DNA of 64,000 nt from Brachypodium distachyon (GCF_000005505.3 NC_016132.3:18404501-18468500), one strand, 5' to 3'. Numbered from the stretch's first letter, positions 48,561 through 60,466 are shown. Notes: generated by a model from the letters alone, not told the origin. Translations and numbers: made by a program.

Positions 48561-48940
48561 TATGGCCCATGTGGACATGCTACAATTCCTCAAGCTCAGC
48601 CTCCAACTCTCTACCCACTTTAGGACTCAAATTCAATTTGGATCATGACTCCTTATTACACAAGAAAACACGTGTCACTAAATCCTCTTCTCTCTACAAA
48701 AGATGCATGACCAAAATCGTTATGTCGATTGCGAAGCCTCTTAGTTAAGAAATCTCGAACAACTCGTTTGACAATCATTATTTGGGTCTAAAATTTCGAA
48801 AATTATTTTGGAGTCTAGAAACCAACTTGTTTTGTTGCCACATAGGATGGGACTAGTCAGCGGCAGTTGCCTAGTTAAGCCCATCCAGCCAACGGCCCCA
48901 AATAGGAAAGTTTCTAATTAGCTTAATTGGCCTATCACTA
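48561..48940. other. Spacer
   Basis: Nothing recognised. Confidence 0.4.
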
Positions 48941-48949
48941 ATATGGGTA

Positions 48950-50280
48950 CTAATAACTTTTCACATACTAGCAACTTTGGATACTACACTGGCAACTTTG
49001 AATCATACTCTAGCAACTTTTGCTTCTATATCGACAACTTTCACTGACATACTAGCATCTTGCCTGTTACACTGACAATTTTGACTATCATACTTGCAAC
49101 TTTAGCTGTTATATCAGCAACTTTGACTACCATAATAGCAACTTTGGTTGTTATACCGACAGTTTTGATTATCATCTAGCAACTTCCACTACTATAATCG
49201 CCAACTTTCACTCATGTACTAGCAACCTTGGTTGTTATACCGACAATTTTGACTATCATACTAGCAACTTTCACTGCTATACTCGCAACTTTCACTCACT
49301 AGCAACTTTCGCTTTATACTTGCAACCTTGACTCACATATTATCGACTTTGGATGCTATACCGACAACTTTGACTATCCTACTAGCATGTTTGATCCGCA
49401 TACTAGCAACTTTGACAGCTATACTCGCAATTTTCACTCACTTACTAGCAACTTTAGCTTTATAATTGCAACTTTGAATTACATAATAATAACTTTGGCT
49501 GCTATACCGATAACTTTGACTATCCTACTAGCATGATTGACTCACGTACTAGCAACCTTAACTAGTATACATGCAACTTTCACTTAAATACCGACAACTT
49601 TGACATGCAGCTTTGGTTGCTATATCGGCAACTTTTGCTCACATACTATAACTTTGACTTTTATACTTACAACTTTAACAATCATAGTAGCAACTTTGGC
49701 AGCTATACCGGTAACTTTGACTCACATAACAACAATTTTGTCTTCTATATATGCTTACAACTTTGACTGTCATAATATCAACTTTGACTGCTATACCGAC
49801 AATTTTGACACACACAATACCAACTTTTCGATCCAATCTAACAACATCCACTCCACAAACAATTTTGGTGTGCTTGGTGGTAACTTTGGCCAATGAGATG
49901 ACAATATTGTCTTTCATGCCGTCAAATTTAACTTGTGTACTAGCAATTTGGGCTCATATGCTGGCAACTATGACTTCATACTAGCAACTTTGCTTTCATA
50001 TACTCCCTCCGTCCCATATCAACCGACACAAATTTGTCCAAATATGAATGTATCTATGGCTAAAAAGCCTCTAGATACATGTAATAGAAAGTCACTTAAT
50101 ATGGGACGGAGGGAGTAAGTGACAGTTTTTGCTCTGCTCAAGCAACTTTTGCTAATGTGTGACAATTTTGTCTTTTATCCTTGCGACTTTTATTCTATGT
50201 CTATCAACTTTGTCTCATGTTCTCGCAACTTTAAATGAGTGCAACAATTTGTATTAAAAAATAACCACGCTAGGTATTTT
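48950..50280. repeat. Degenerate tandem repeat field, 21-bp period
   Basis: Around sixty copies of a unit like GCAACTTTGACTATCATAC follow one another at about 21-bp spacing, with two alternating flavours (ACTTTGACTATCATA and ACTTTGGTTGTTATACC). The period is a multiple of three, so a plus-strand frame reads as a repeated heptapeptide rich in Thr, Leu and Ile (for example at 49600-49896). A Stowaway element (50003-50115) interrupts it. Not a gene by any recognised criterion. Confidence 0.85.
50003..50115. mobile_element. Stowaway-type MITE inside the tandem repeat
   Basis: 113-bp foldback, CTCCCTCCGTCCCATATCAA and complement of ATATGGGACGGAGGGAG, TA flanks, core GTATCTATGGC/TAGATACATG. Similar in sequence to the MITE at 15002-15152. 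Confidence 0.92.
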
Positions 50281-50735
50281 ACCAACTAACTACTCATATT
50301 TATCAAAACAAAAATACATGTTTAACAAATTTATATTCAAAATCATCCTAGTGATATACCATGTATAACAACTTTGAATCAATCAGGAAGCACCTATTTG
50401 GGTTATGTCGCCAACTATCTACACATAATAAGCCATTCCAACCAAAATTAAAATGAAAAACCCTACAGATAAGAGATTACAAGTACAATCTACACATTAA
50501 TCTAATGTATGATATGCATCAAGCCAGTGCCCCGTCACCGGCGAGCACGACAATTGGATGAGTTGCCAAGTTATATTGTACCAGTATTTTCTTAGCACTA
50601 AAATAACAGTATCTGCGGTGGGTATTGCCTGTTTGCGCAAAACAGAAAAACACAACAACAAATTTGGACACGTTGAGCAACTCTGTCATTAAAACCCAGC
50701 AACTTTCTGTGTAATTGGAACAACTAAATTACATG

Positions 50736-51000
50736 GATCAACATTAAGCAACTATTAGGCCTATTTTTGCAACTAGCTACAAATTTTAACAACTTTTATA
50801 TTCAGTCATGATCCTACCTGTGTGGGATGCAACAACTTTGGATCAACATTAAGCAACAATTTGACATATTTTAGCAACTAACTACAAATTTTAGAAAATT
50901 TGTATATAGGCACGATTATGCCTTGTGTGTAGTGGAGCAACTTTGGATTAACATTAAGCAACTATTTGGCATATTTTTCCAACAAGCTACATGTGATAAG
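50736..51000. repeat. ~107-bp tandem repeat, about 2.5 copies
   Basis: Units begin GGATCAACATTAAGCAAC at about 50737, 50836 and (as GGATTAACATTAAGCAAC) 50944. Each also contains GCAACTTT-type words, so it may have grown from the 21-bp repeat. Confidence 0.8.
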
Positions 51001-51159
51001 TTATTACAACTGAAATAAATGTGTCAAACAATTCTACAAGTAGCACAATAAAAGTACATGTAAGCAGATATAAACATAAAAAATACAACTATTGTTGGTA
51101 ACTAGCAACTAACTAAAAAATAGAGAAATGATTAAAAAATACAATCCTTGTTGAATTAG

Positions 51160-51540
51160 CAAAGATTTTGTTTCGAAATCCTTTCATTTAATTTGTCAGC
51201 CGGGTCTTTTTCTATGCTCTGATTTCTTTGGATATCGCTTTTAATTGAATTTCCGTTTTCCAGAATAGGATTTACCAAATTTTTCATGACTCTGAGGTTC
51301 AGCCCAATCCAGCATTTCGTTCTCTTTCCTTCCGATACTAAAAAAGGATTGAAAAGGGTAAAATTTCTTCATGTCATGAAGAATTCGATTTCTCGCATAG
51401 CAATAACTAGAATTAAAAAAAAGGAAAGACAAAGCATCTGGGAATAAACCTGCTAAAACAGCAAACCATAGAGTACTTAGCACAGGTGCTACAGAGAGAA
51501 ATGTTTTTATATTCCGCGTTGAAAATCCTCCTTTCAATAA
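51160..51540 (-). pseudogene. psaJ: Nuclear insertion of plastid DNA: decayed psaJ and psaJ-rpl33 spacer
   Basis: On the minus strand from 51519, the frame reads [18 protein letters not shown], then [14 protein letters not shown]. This matches the photosystem I subunit PsaJ, a plastid-encoded membrane protein. Three breaks show it is dead: the start codon is ACG instead of ATG, the LIEINR segment in the middle is missing by an in-frame deletion, and the reading frame runs past the normal stop. The downstream part (about 51410 to 51160) resembles the psaJ-rpl33 spacer of grass plastomes by memory only. Edges are approximate. It sits inside the AACTTT-repeat field, which resumes at 51537. Confidence 0.8.
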
Positions 51541-52640
51541 CTTTAGCAACTTTACATTCAAAAAATCAAACCATATCCCTCTCCCATCTCTTTTTCCTCC
51601 TGGGCCGCAACCCACCTTTCTCTTCCTCCTTGTTTTTCCCTCCTGGGCTGCACCTCCTACTCTTGGCGCATGTGCCCATGTTGTGGCCGACCGCACCTGC
51701 TGGCCCATCCGACCGAACGGGTCGTCTTCCTCTTCCTCCACAGTCCTCACGTTGAACCTACAGAAGCAACTCCAGTGGAAGCTGTTGAATTCTCCTTCAA
51801 TTCTCTCTCCCCCATATGATTTCTCCTCAACTTGATACATTGGAATTATTTCCCTTCACCCCACGAATCGATTCTGCCCTTTAGCTCCCCGTTTCATCTC
51901 CTTTATCTTCTCCAATTTGGAGATTGTTTTTCTGTTGTTTATTGAGCAGTCATAGGCCAACATCAAATCACTAACCTAACAGGCCGCTGAGCTGGGAATC
52001 CCTCGCAGAAAGGCCACCTTGCTGGACCCTCACCGCTTCGTGGCGGCGCCGCCGAGGCTCCGCCGCTGCTTGGGCGCGGCCAGCCCTTCCCGCCCCGTCG
52101 GAATCCCTCACCGTGCTGTGGCGGCGCCGCGCGGCCAGCCCCGTACCCGCCGCGCCGGATGTAGGGAGGAGGGGGAGCGGGGGAGGAGAAGGGGAGGGAG
52201 GGAGCAGGCGGGAGATAGGGGAGACAGGGGGACGGGAGGAAGAGCGGCACAAGGAAACGGGGAGGAGCAACAGGAGACTGGAGGAAAGGGAAGGATAACG
52301 GGATGGTAAGGAGGGATCGTGTGCTCCCGTTGCGTGTAGAAACCCACCTGGTCGGGGCGTGGCCTAGCGGTCGATCGGACGCGCGAGTCGCAGGAGCGTG
52401 CTCTCGCTCGTCTCAAAAAGTGCAGCTGCACCATCTACCCATTGGGTTTGAATAAACAAACCGGGCCAAATACAAAACGGTGGACGCCAACGACCATCCA
52501 GCACGGCACCAAGCCACCAACCACTCACGACTTGCCAGGTCAGAACGCCAATTGACAGCTCGGGAGCCCACCCCGCGTCATTACTCATTTCCATCGGACT
52601 CGCCAAAGCGCCGGCAGCCGCAGCCGCAGCGCCTCGCGTC
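51541..52640. other. Spacer and promoter of metacaspase 1
   Basis: AT-rich then CT-rich, with a twice-repeated CCTCCTGGGC-type unit at about 51596 and 51641. About 51980-52330 is GC-rich, with TGGCGGCGCCGC twice (about 52040 and 52117). No gene recognised. Confidence 0.45.
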
Positions 52641-52705
52641 GCAATTCGCAAACGCCGGCAACCGCACCGTACCATTACCGGCGAGGGCGACGACCACCAG
52701 GAGCG

Positions 52706-55606
52706 ATGGGGCGGAAGCGCGCGGTGCTGGTGGGCATCAACTACCCGGGCACCAAGGCGGAGCTCAAGGGCTGCCTCAACGACGTGGCCCGCATGCGCCG
52801 CTCCCTCGTCGACCGTTTCGGCTTCGCGGAGGCCGACATCCGCGTCCTCGCCGACGCCGACCCGGCCGCGCCGCAGCCCACGGGGGCCAACATCCGACGC
52901 GAGCTCGCGCGGCTCGTCTCCGACGCCCGGCCAGGGGACTACCTCTTCTTCCACTACAGCGGCCACGGCACGCGCCTGCCGGCCGAGACCGGCCAGGACG
53001 ACGACACCGGCTACGACGAGTGCATCGTGCCCTCCGACATGAACCTCATCACAGGTCGGTAAGGGGGATTCGGATTGCCTTTTGTTTTGTTCCGTGCGCT
53101 GTTGCTTCTGTCATTATTCTGTTTCGAACTAGTCAAGAAGTGGGGATCGAATGGTAGGTGAGATTTGAAAGGGATGCTATTTTGCTGGCCCGTTTACGAC
53201 GACTAAGCAAGGCTGGATTGTGGTAATTTCTGATTGGATTGGCTTTAAGGTGACTACGGTTTAGACACTACTACTTTGTTCTAAATCAGCGACAAAATTA
53301 ATATGGAACTGAGCGAGTAGCATATTGTGGTTATTCAGTACATAATCGAATTAGTAGTTGAGTGACTAAACTTTCAGATAGAGAACAAACGATTTCGATA
53401 TACTCGGTAAAATGTATCCACTGGTGTAAGCAATACTATTGTTTCTCTCAAAATGTACATAAATGGAAGTGAGCACAAGGAGTTCGTCTCTCCTTTTGTT
53501 CTGAGATTCCATCTCTCCACTAATACTTATTGGAGCTGCTATCTTATAAATATGTGAATTATGCACCTAAAACTAGGATTGCATAGCACAGTTTATGTAA
53601 CTAAAGTCTTAATACATATTCTCTCCATTCCTAAATTCTTGTCGCTGTTTTAGTTCAAATTTGTACTAAAACAACAACAAGAATTTAGGAACGGAGGTAG
53701 TAGTAAACACTCCATTTCCCTTTCTTGAGAGCACTATACTTTAAGAGTTCCTGCTTGGTTCTTCAGAATAACAGAAGCACTAATACATTGCCATTTGCAA
53801 AAAAATTGTTGACAATTTTAATGGGTAGGAATATCATGTAATTTCTCTATCTGCACTACTTAAGAGAGCGCTGCAGGTTTTCTGTTAGATGCCAATTTTA
53901 TATCAACATTTGTAAAACAAGTGGAATTTAGACCCTACTTGGTTTATTACTCCCTCCGATCCATATTAATTGTCTCAAATTTGTCCAAATATGGATGTAT
54001 TTGTGCCTAAAAAGCATCTAGATACATGCAATATTTCGAGAACTAATATGAATCGGAGGGAGTACCAAATTTTGCGAGGTCAGCAAATTCTGGTTCTGTT
54101 TGTTATAAGCAAGAGTTTGCTAATTGTGTAGAATTACTAAATTTTAGGCGTGTCAGGCATGCCATTGGTTACAAACATCAAACCAAGTAAGCCTCAAGTC
54201 CGTTAAACTGATTAAGTTTTAGGCCCCAATCTTATAGGTGAATTGAGCCTATATCATGCGGAGGGTACCAGGTTAATTCAAACCTGTAGTGGAACGGCAC
54301 CAAGTCGAACTAAACACTAGTGAATAAGGTATAAATTTAAAGCAAAACATAGTTGACAGAAGATTTATAAGTTCGCTCGGTAAAAAAAGATACGGAGTAT
54401 ATAAGTTCACTACCAAGCCATGTTTGAATTTGGCACTTGTTCTCGGGTTGCCTGATTCATGATTTTTCCTGGCACTAGGGTGCTGCATGCTTGCTTCAAT
54501 TCTTAGCCAGTCAATTAGGTCGATTCTATGAGCGCTATCTGCAGATAAATTGCTAGTGCTGTGGTAATATTCTGTTTTTAAGTAGTGGTAACCGAGAAGG
54601 CAACCAATACATAGAGGTAGAGCAATTATTAACAACTAACATCTTGCATCTCTTTCTGTCAGTGGCATTCTCAAACTTTTTTGTATGCTATGCAGACCAA
54701 GATTTCACAGAGCTTGTGCAAAAAGTCCCTAATGGCTGCCTGTTCACCATAGTCTCTGACTCCTGTCACAGCGGTGGCCTGCTCGACAAAGCCAAGGAGC
54801 AGATTGGGCACAGCACAAAGCTGAAACAGGTCAAGCAAGGCAAACGTGAAGAGCGGTCTGATTCCGGCACCGGCTTTCGGTCCTTCCTCAAAGAGACCGT
54901 CCGGGACGCGTTTGAGTCTCGAGGAGTTCACCTCCCTCAGCACGGCCACCAGCAGAGCGGGCACATTGACAGTGAGGCTGAGGAGCCAGAGATAGACTCA
55001 GGCACCGATGGCAGCATCAAGAACCGGTCGCTGCCCCTCTCAACATTCATCGAGATGCTCAAGGAGAAAACTGGGAAGGATGACATTGAGGTTGGCTCAA
55101 TCCGGATGACGCTGTTCAGTCTCTTCGGTGACGATGCCAGCCCCAAGATCAAGAAGTTCATGAAAGTGATGCTGGGGAAGCTCCAGCAGGGCCAGTACGG
55201 CGGTGTGGTGGGCTTCGTGGGCGCCCTGGCACAGGAGTTCCTCAAGGCTAAGCTGGAGGGCAAGCAAGGAGAAGAAGCGGAAGATGCTCTCAAGCCGGCC
55301 ATGGAGCAAGAGGTGAACAGCGTCCAGGAGGTGTACGCCGGGACAACGGCGAGGGTGCCCAGCAACGGCGTGCTGATCAGCGGTTGCCAGACCGACCAGA
55401 CCTCTGCAGATGCGACCACACCCAAGGGCATGTCCTACGGCGCGCTCAGCAACGCCATCCAGGCTATCCTCGCGGAGAAGGACAAGAAGGTGACGAACAA
55501 GGACCTCGTGCTGAAGGCGCGGGACTTGCTGGCCAAGCAGGGGTACAAACAGCAGCCTGGACTCTACTGCAGCGACAACCACACCAATGTGGCTTTCATA
55601 TGCTGA
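52706..55606 (+). CDS. Type II metacaspase 1 (cysteine protease), 2 exons
   Basis: Calcium-dependent protease cutting after Arg or Lys, in plant defence and programmed cell death. Exons 52706-53054 (349 nt) and 54696-55606 (911 nt) give 419 aa. The p20 region opens with [20 protein letters not shown]. The catalytic dyad is visible: His87 in [10 protein letters not shown] and Cys140 in SDSCHSGG. Both match the positions of plant type II enzymes (about 86 and 139). A long linker (about 145-320) with [19 protein letters not shown] carries the kind of Lys/Arg-containing segment where such enzymes self-process. The p10 part has [12 protein letters not shown] and ends [15 protein letters not shown]. 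No zinc-finger prodomain is present, as expected for type II. The 1641-bp intron holds two Stowaway MITEs. Start chosen at 52706 because the family always begins MGRKRAVL or similar. Confidence 0.96.
53620..53699. mobile_element. Short Stowaway-type MITE in metacaspase 1 intron
   Basis: About 80 bp, CTCTCCATTCCTAAATTCTT paired with AAGAATTTAGGAACGGAGGTAG. The loop has a nearly perfect inverted word TTTTAGT...ACTAAAA. Confidence 0.72.
53950..54062. mobile_element. Stowaway-type MITE in metacaspase 1 intron
   Basis: 113-bp foldback, CTCCCTCCGATCCATATTAA and complement of ATATGAATCGGAGGGAG, TA flanks, TAGATACATGC core. Confidence 0.92.
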
Positions 55607-56336
55607 AAACCTGAAACTTTAGTTGTCTTTTATCCATTGATGGGAGGATTCTCCTTGTGTCAACTGTGAACCGAGTGCCGACTGCCATTTCCTGTGGGTT
55701 TGGACTGGAAACCTGGATGGTATATCTTGTGTGAAGAATGGTTTGTTTGATGTTTCAGGCTTCAGGCCTTCAGCACAGAATGACATTCACATGCATACCC
55801 TGAGGATATAATTATCCACACAGATAATACATACTCCACACTCAATTCATGCTTTCTCAAAAGCAGAAAAAAAAGGGGCACTATAAACCTGCCTTTTCAT
55901 TAGTATATTTTCGACTCTGCTGCCTTTTCTCTGTTAGTGGCAACTGTGGCAAGTGGCAACTGATATGCATCATTCTGTAGTCGCCGCAATAATGTAACCC
56001 AGCCGCAGTTTCTACGGGCGTATGGAAAAAAAAAATACCATATGCTTGCCAATACCGCCAGAGCCCAGAACAATAGGACCATCGGAGTATCATGCTGACA
56101 CGGAAAGTTCATCTGCAGAGACGTTGGCTGAATAATATGTGGCGCCACGAGCTAATACAAAAAGATGGAGCACTGGCCTCTGGCAGCGATGACCACGAGC
56201 TGCCAGATTACAACGCCAGTCCGCACAGCTCGCCTCCCCAACAACCCCAACCGCGTCCCCCGGCCGTGGGTGCCGTTGCCGGCCTTCTCCAAAGCGCGTC
56301 GCTAGCTGCTAGTCTCTCCGGCAGAGACGAACAACG
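55607..56336. other. Spacer between the metacaspases
   Basis: 3' UTR of gene 1, then promoter of gene 2. No obvious TATA box was placed. Confidence 0.5.
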
Positions 56337-57636
56337 ATGGGCCGGAAGCGCGCGGTGCTGGTGGGCATCAACTACCCTGGCACGGAGGGGGAGCTCAAGG
56401 GCTGCCTCAACGACGTGACCCGCATGCGCCTCTGCCTCGTGGACCGCTTCGGTTTCGACGAGGCCGACATCCGTGTCCTCGCCGACGCCGACCCGTCCAC
56501 GCCGCCGCCCACGGGCGCCAACATCCGGCTGGAGCTCGAGCAGCTCGTCGCCGGCGCGCGGCCCGGGGACTCCCTCTTCTTCCACTACAGCGGCCATGGC
56601 CTGCAGCTGCCCGCCGAGACCGGCCTCGACGACGACACTGGCTACGACGAGTGCATCGTGCCATCCGACGTCAACCTCATCAAAGGTAACATGAGTACAC
56701 GACAAGCTAGAGTGCAAGCTGCAAAGAGCTCACTTTGTCAAGAGGATGCTGAGTGAGTGATCAACTGTCTTTCTACGCGTTGCAGACCAAGATTTCACGG
56801 AGCTGGTGCAGAAAGTCCCCGACGGCTGCCTCTTCACCATGGTGTCCGACTCGTGCCACAGCGGCGGCCTCATCGACAAGACCAAGGAGCAGATCGGGAG
56901 CAGCACCAAGCAGAGCAAGAAGGCCCAACAGCACCGCCCTCCTTCCTCCGCCCCCGGCAAGCTTTGCGCCACGCTCGTCGACGCTGTCCGGGCCGCGCTC
57001 GAGTACATCGGCATCCGCCTCCCTCGCCGCGCCACGGCCACGGCCACGAGCCGGTCTCTGCCCTTGCCGACGTTCATCCGGATGCTCAGGGAGCAGACCG
57101 GCAAGGACGACGTCGCCGTGGGATCGATCCGGACCACGCTGTTCCACCACTTCGGGGACGACGCCACGCCCAAGATCAAGAAGTTCGTCCAGGCCATGGC
57201 CGGCGGCATGCTTCGGCATGGCGCAGCCGCCACTGGCACAGGGCTGATACCCAACGGCGTCAACGCTAAGCCGGAGGGCGACGAAGAAGGAGATCAGGCC
57301 GACGCGCTCGGCCCAGCCATGAAACAGGAGCTGCTCCAGAGCGTGGATGAGGTGTTCGCCCGGGCCGTGGGGGTGCCACGGCGGCCAAGGAACGGCGTGC
57401 TGATCAGCGGGTGCCAGACCGACGAGACCTCGGCGGACTTGACCACGGCGCAGGGCGCGTCCTACGGCGCGCTCAGCAACACCATCCAGGCCGTCCTCGC
57501 CAAGGAGAAGCGCCGGAAGGTGACAAACAGGGAGCTCGTGCTCAGAGCGCGGGAGTTGCTGTCCAAGCAGGGCTACGTCCAGCAGCCCGGACTTTACTGC
57601 AGCAACGAGCATGCCGATGTGCCTTTCATATGCTGA
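56337..57636 (+). CDS. Type II metacaspase 2 (cysteine protease), 2 exons
   Basis: Tandem paralogue of the gene at 52706. Exons 56337-56685 (349 nt) and 56786-57636 (851 nt) give 399 aa. The exon 1 length and intron phase are identical to gene 1, but the intron is only 100 bp. His87 ([10 protein letters not shown]) and Cys140 (SDSCHSGG) are both intact. The linker is shorter by about 20 residues than in gene 1 and differs widely there ([29 protein letters not shown]), while p20 and the p10 ([32 protein letters not shown]) are well kept. Linker divergence changes the region where self-cleavage and calcium response are set in this family, so the two may differ in activation. The gene is GC-rich throughout. 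Confidence 0.96.
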
Positions 57637-57890
57637 TTGCTCAACTGTCGGTCCAGTGTTGTGCATAGCGACTGATGGTGCCTTTACTCATTGATGGGAA
57701 ATTCTCCTCCGGGTGCCAATTTTGGGTTTGGATTATATTTTGGTGGTACTTGCAGTGATTTGAGTTTTCAACTTAGCAAAAAGATTCCCGCAAAAAACAA
57801 AGAAGCAGAAGACCTTTTTGTTTTGTTGTTGAATTTGACACAAAGTAACCGAAGGCTGAGGAAAATTGACAGAACGTGTTCTGTTTGAAT
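57637..57890. other. Metacaspase 2 3' UTR and spacer
   Basis: Probable 3' UTR; nothing else recognised. Confidence 0.45.
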
Positions 57891-58059
57891 TAGGCTCGTA
57901 TTCACGTGTCACCGAAATATTCTGGCCCCCTCAGCCTTGGTGGGATGGGTCTGCCTGCCGGACTTGCAAACTTTTGCTCGGGCGCCCCGGGTCCGCTGGC
58001 TCCGTTTCGCTTGGGCTGCGCCAGATAGGCCATTCGACCAACTTGAGCACGATCATGTC

Positions 58060-58384
58060 GCGCGGCCGACGTGGTGGCGCGTTGCATATTGGGGATGATC
58101 AGCGCGCCCTCTTCTGGCACTCCTGCTGGCTGGCATCGTCCCCGCTTCGCGTGTTGTGGCCACGGCTCTTCGCATGTTCCTGCCTGGAAAACGGAACTGT
58201 TGCCACGGCTTTGGACAACGATTGCCGGATTAGGAACGTCCGACACCAGTTCACTCATGATATGTTGTGGGTTTTTCATTTGCTTATCGCGAATGATCAA
58301 TAGGCTGGCGTAGTGTTCCAAGAGGGCATGCCGGATACCATTCGTTGAAAGCTTACGTCCAATGTGCAGTACTCGGTGATGTCA
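58060..58384 (+). mobile_element. LINE fragment, 5' part of a broken copy
   Basis: Translation GALHIGDDQRALFWHSCWL then SPLRVLWPRLFACSCLENG and, in another frame after 58303, PDTIRWKLTSNVQYSVMSY is a typical stretch of plant LINE ORF2 between the polymerase and the zf-RVT domain. It is cut off at about 58385, where a T-run begins. Confidence 0.75.
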
Positions 58385-59510
58385 TACTTTTTTTTTCGGA
58401 AAAGGTGGTTGGAACTGGCTGCATCAAAATGATTCATACATCCATCTTTTATTAATTATTTAAACAAGTCCAGCAAAACAGATACATCAATCGAAACTCC
58501 AAAGCCACCAAGTTATACATACTAGCCTCATGAAGGGTGTGGTTACTATCGGAGCCATCCAACATCTAAAACCGGAGGTCACGAAGGCACAACCAGACAA
58601 GCTAATTCCCAACGTATGCCGAGTGCGCACACTCCAAAATCAGGCTGCCACCGTTTTCCACCAACCCATATTCAGACGAGAGAATGACGCATTGAAATTG
58701 CCAGGCCTGGCAACAACAACGCATACCAGAGCCTTACCAAATGTGCCCAGTCGCAGACCAAGATCATCCCACCCGCAGATCAAGCATTCCCCCAACGGCG
58801 TCCCCAAGGGGGAGAGCGCCGCCACCAGCGCCGCCATATTCTAGTCCGAGAACTTTGGATTTTCACCCGGGAACCTTGAGAGGGGGGTTTGGGAGCACCT
58901 CGACAACGCCTCACGGAAGGGAAGAGACGTCCAGAAATGTCACCGTCATCGTGATCGGACAAGTCGACCAAGAGTTTACACCGGTATCACACCCGCACCA
59001 CCAGCACTCTGCCTTTACGAAAGCCGACGAAGCGTCGACTCACAGATCCGAAGAGGTGAAGAGAGCCACAACCACAACATGCCAATGGCTGCCCAGCCGG
59101 ATTGAGCAAGCCCGCTGCCTCCAATGACGCAGCCACGCAGGCCGCTGCCTCCAAGGACGCAGCCGCGCCCGCCCGTGCCCCCGACCGTGGCCAGGGCATC
59201 CGCCGCCTCTGCGCAGCCCGAGCAGACAGTCGCCCCCGCCAAGACTGGCCAGGGCCAGCTGCCGCAGCTGGGGCACGGCTGCCACGAGGCCCGCGACATG
59301 GATACCGCCACTAGGCCTGGCCCGTGCTGCCGCCAGGACAACGCAGAGCCCGACATGCGCACTGAGGACCGAACTCTGTACTTTTTGTCAACCTAGGATC
59401 TCTACTATTTTCATTACGCAAAACATAACGAAAATACAAAGTCTGACCATGGATGTCACCGGCGTCCGCAATTGAAACGCTGACTAAGTGACAAAAAAAA
59501 TGCCCCTACA
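58385..59510 (-). mobile_element. Unidentified insertion splitting a LINE
   Basis: A T-run at 58387-58396 suggests the poly(A) end of a minus-strand retroelement. The rest is moderately GC-rich with no recognised coding region. LINE-like sequence resumes at about 59510-59700, so it is placed as an insertion in the older LINE. The right boundary is uncertain. Confidence 0.45.
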
Positions 59511-59519
59511 CTACAGCCC

Positions 59520-59700
59520 TACCAAAGGATGAGACCAGCATTCGTCGAACTCGTACCGACCTCTGCATATCGATCTGACGATCCTCGACAAAGAAGATGG
59601 ACTATTGCGTGGAGGATGGCCCAACAACTACTTCTGTCCGGTCTGCATGCGAAACTTAGAAAACCTCGGCTCATCTTCTGGATCAGGGTTCGGTATGGCG
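59520..59700 (+). mobile_element. LINE fragment, zf-RVT part
   Basis: At about 59583-59670 the frame reads KEDGLLRGGWPNNYFCPVCM, which matches the zinc-binding CPxC segment of LINE zf-RVT domains. It is probably the 3' continuation of the fragment at 58060. Confidence 0.68.
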
Positions 59701-60466
59701 CCAAATTTGGAAGGTGTCGTCAGTGGGCTGGGTGTCGTCCCTCTGGCCTCCCCGGTCTTGGCCATCAGATGTCTCGGTGGAAGGAGCCCATACTTTAATC
59801 GCTGATAGTTCAGCACCTGCGACGCAGGGCGCAGGAAGGAATTCATACCCTGGTTCTTTTAATCTCATGGCAAATTTGGTTAGAGTGCAATCGAAGGCCT
59901 TTCAAGAACAAAAGCTCCTAAAATACCAAAACTATCATTTGGGATGCATTTCGGAGTCCAAGGGTTCCTGAAAATGCTCACCTACACACCCTTGGTTGGG
60001 AAACAGCTTTTTAGGAATCTTCCTCCTGCCTTTCTTCTTTTCGTTCTCAGAGTTTTTTCATCCTTGCCCTAGAGCCCGTAGATAGTTCTCTCTGCTAATG
60101 GGTCTTAAAAAACAATTTTCCTGATTCTAATGGGTCTCTTGATGGATGACCAGATGAGGTGAGTCCATACCGCCTTCCATTATTTGAATTCTTTTTCCTT
60201 ATTGCTAAGTTGATCTCGTCTGAAATATTTTCTGGGCCATAAAAAAATTGCTACATGGAAAACGTGGTGTGTATCTCCTCCAACATCTAATAAACTAGTG
60301 AAAACTGGTTCATTGCCATTTCTGCAAATCATTCAAGGGTGATCGGTCTTTCGGTGTGCTCATAAAATTTGTTATAATCTACTCTTGTACTAATATCCCC
60401 CCTTGTACATAAGAAAACATGCATGTTCTAAAAACTAGTTCCCCCTTTAACTAATATTCTTTTGTA
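59701..60466. other. Spacer
   Basis: No gene recognised. Confidence 0.4.

Noticed and set aside
48950..50280. CRISPR-like array
   Set aside because: The units are degenerate and contiguous with no unique spacers, in a plant nuclear genome.
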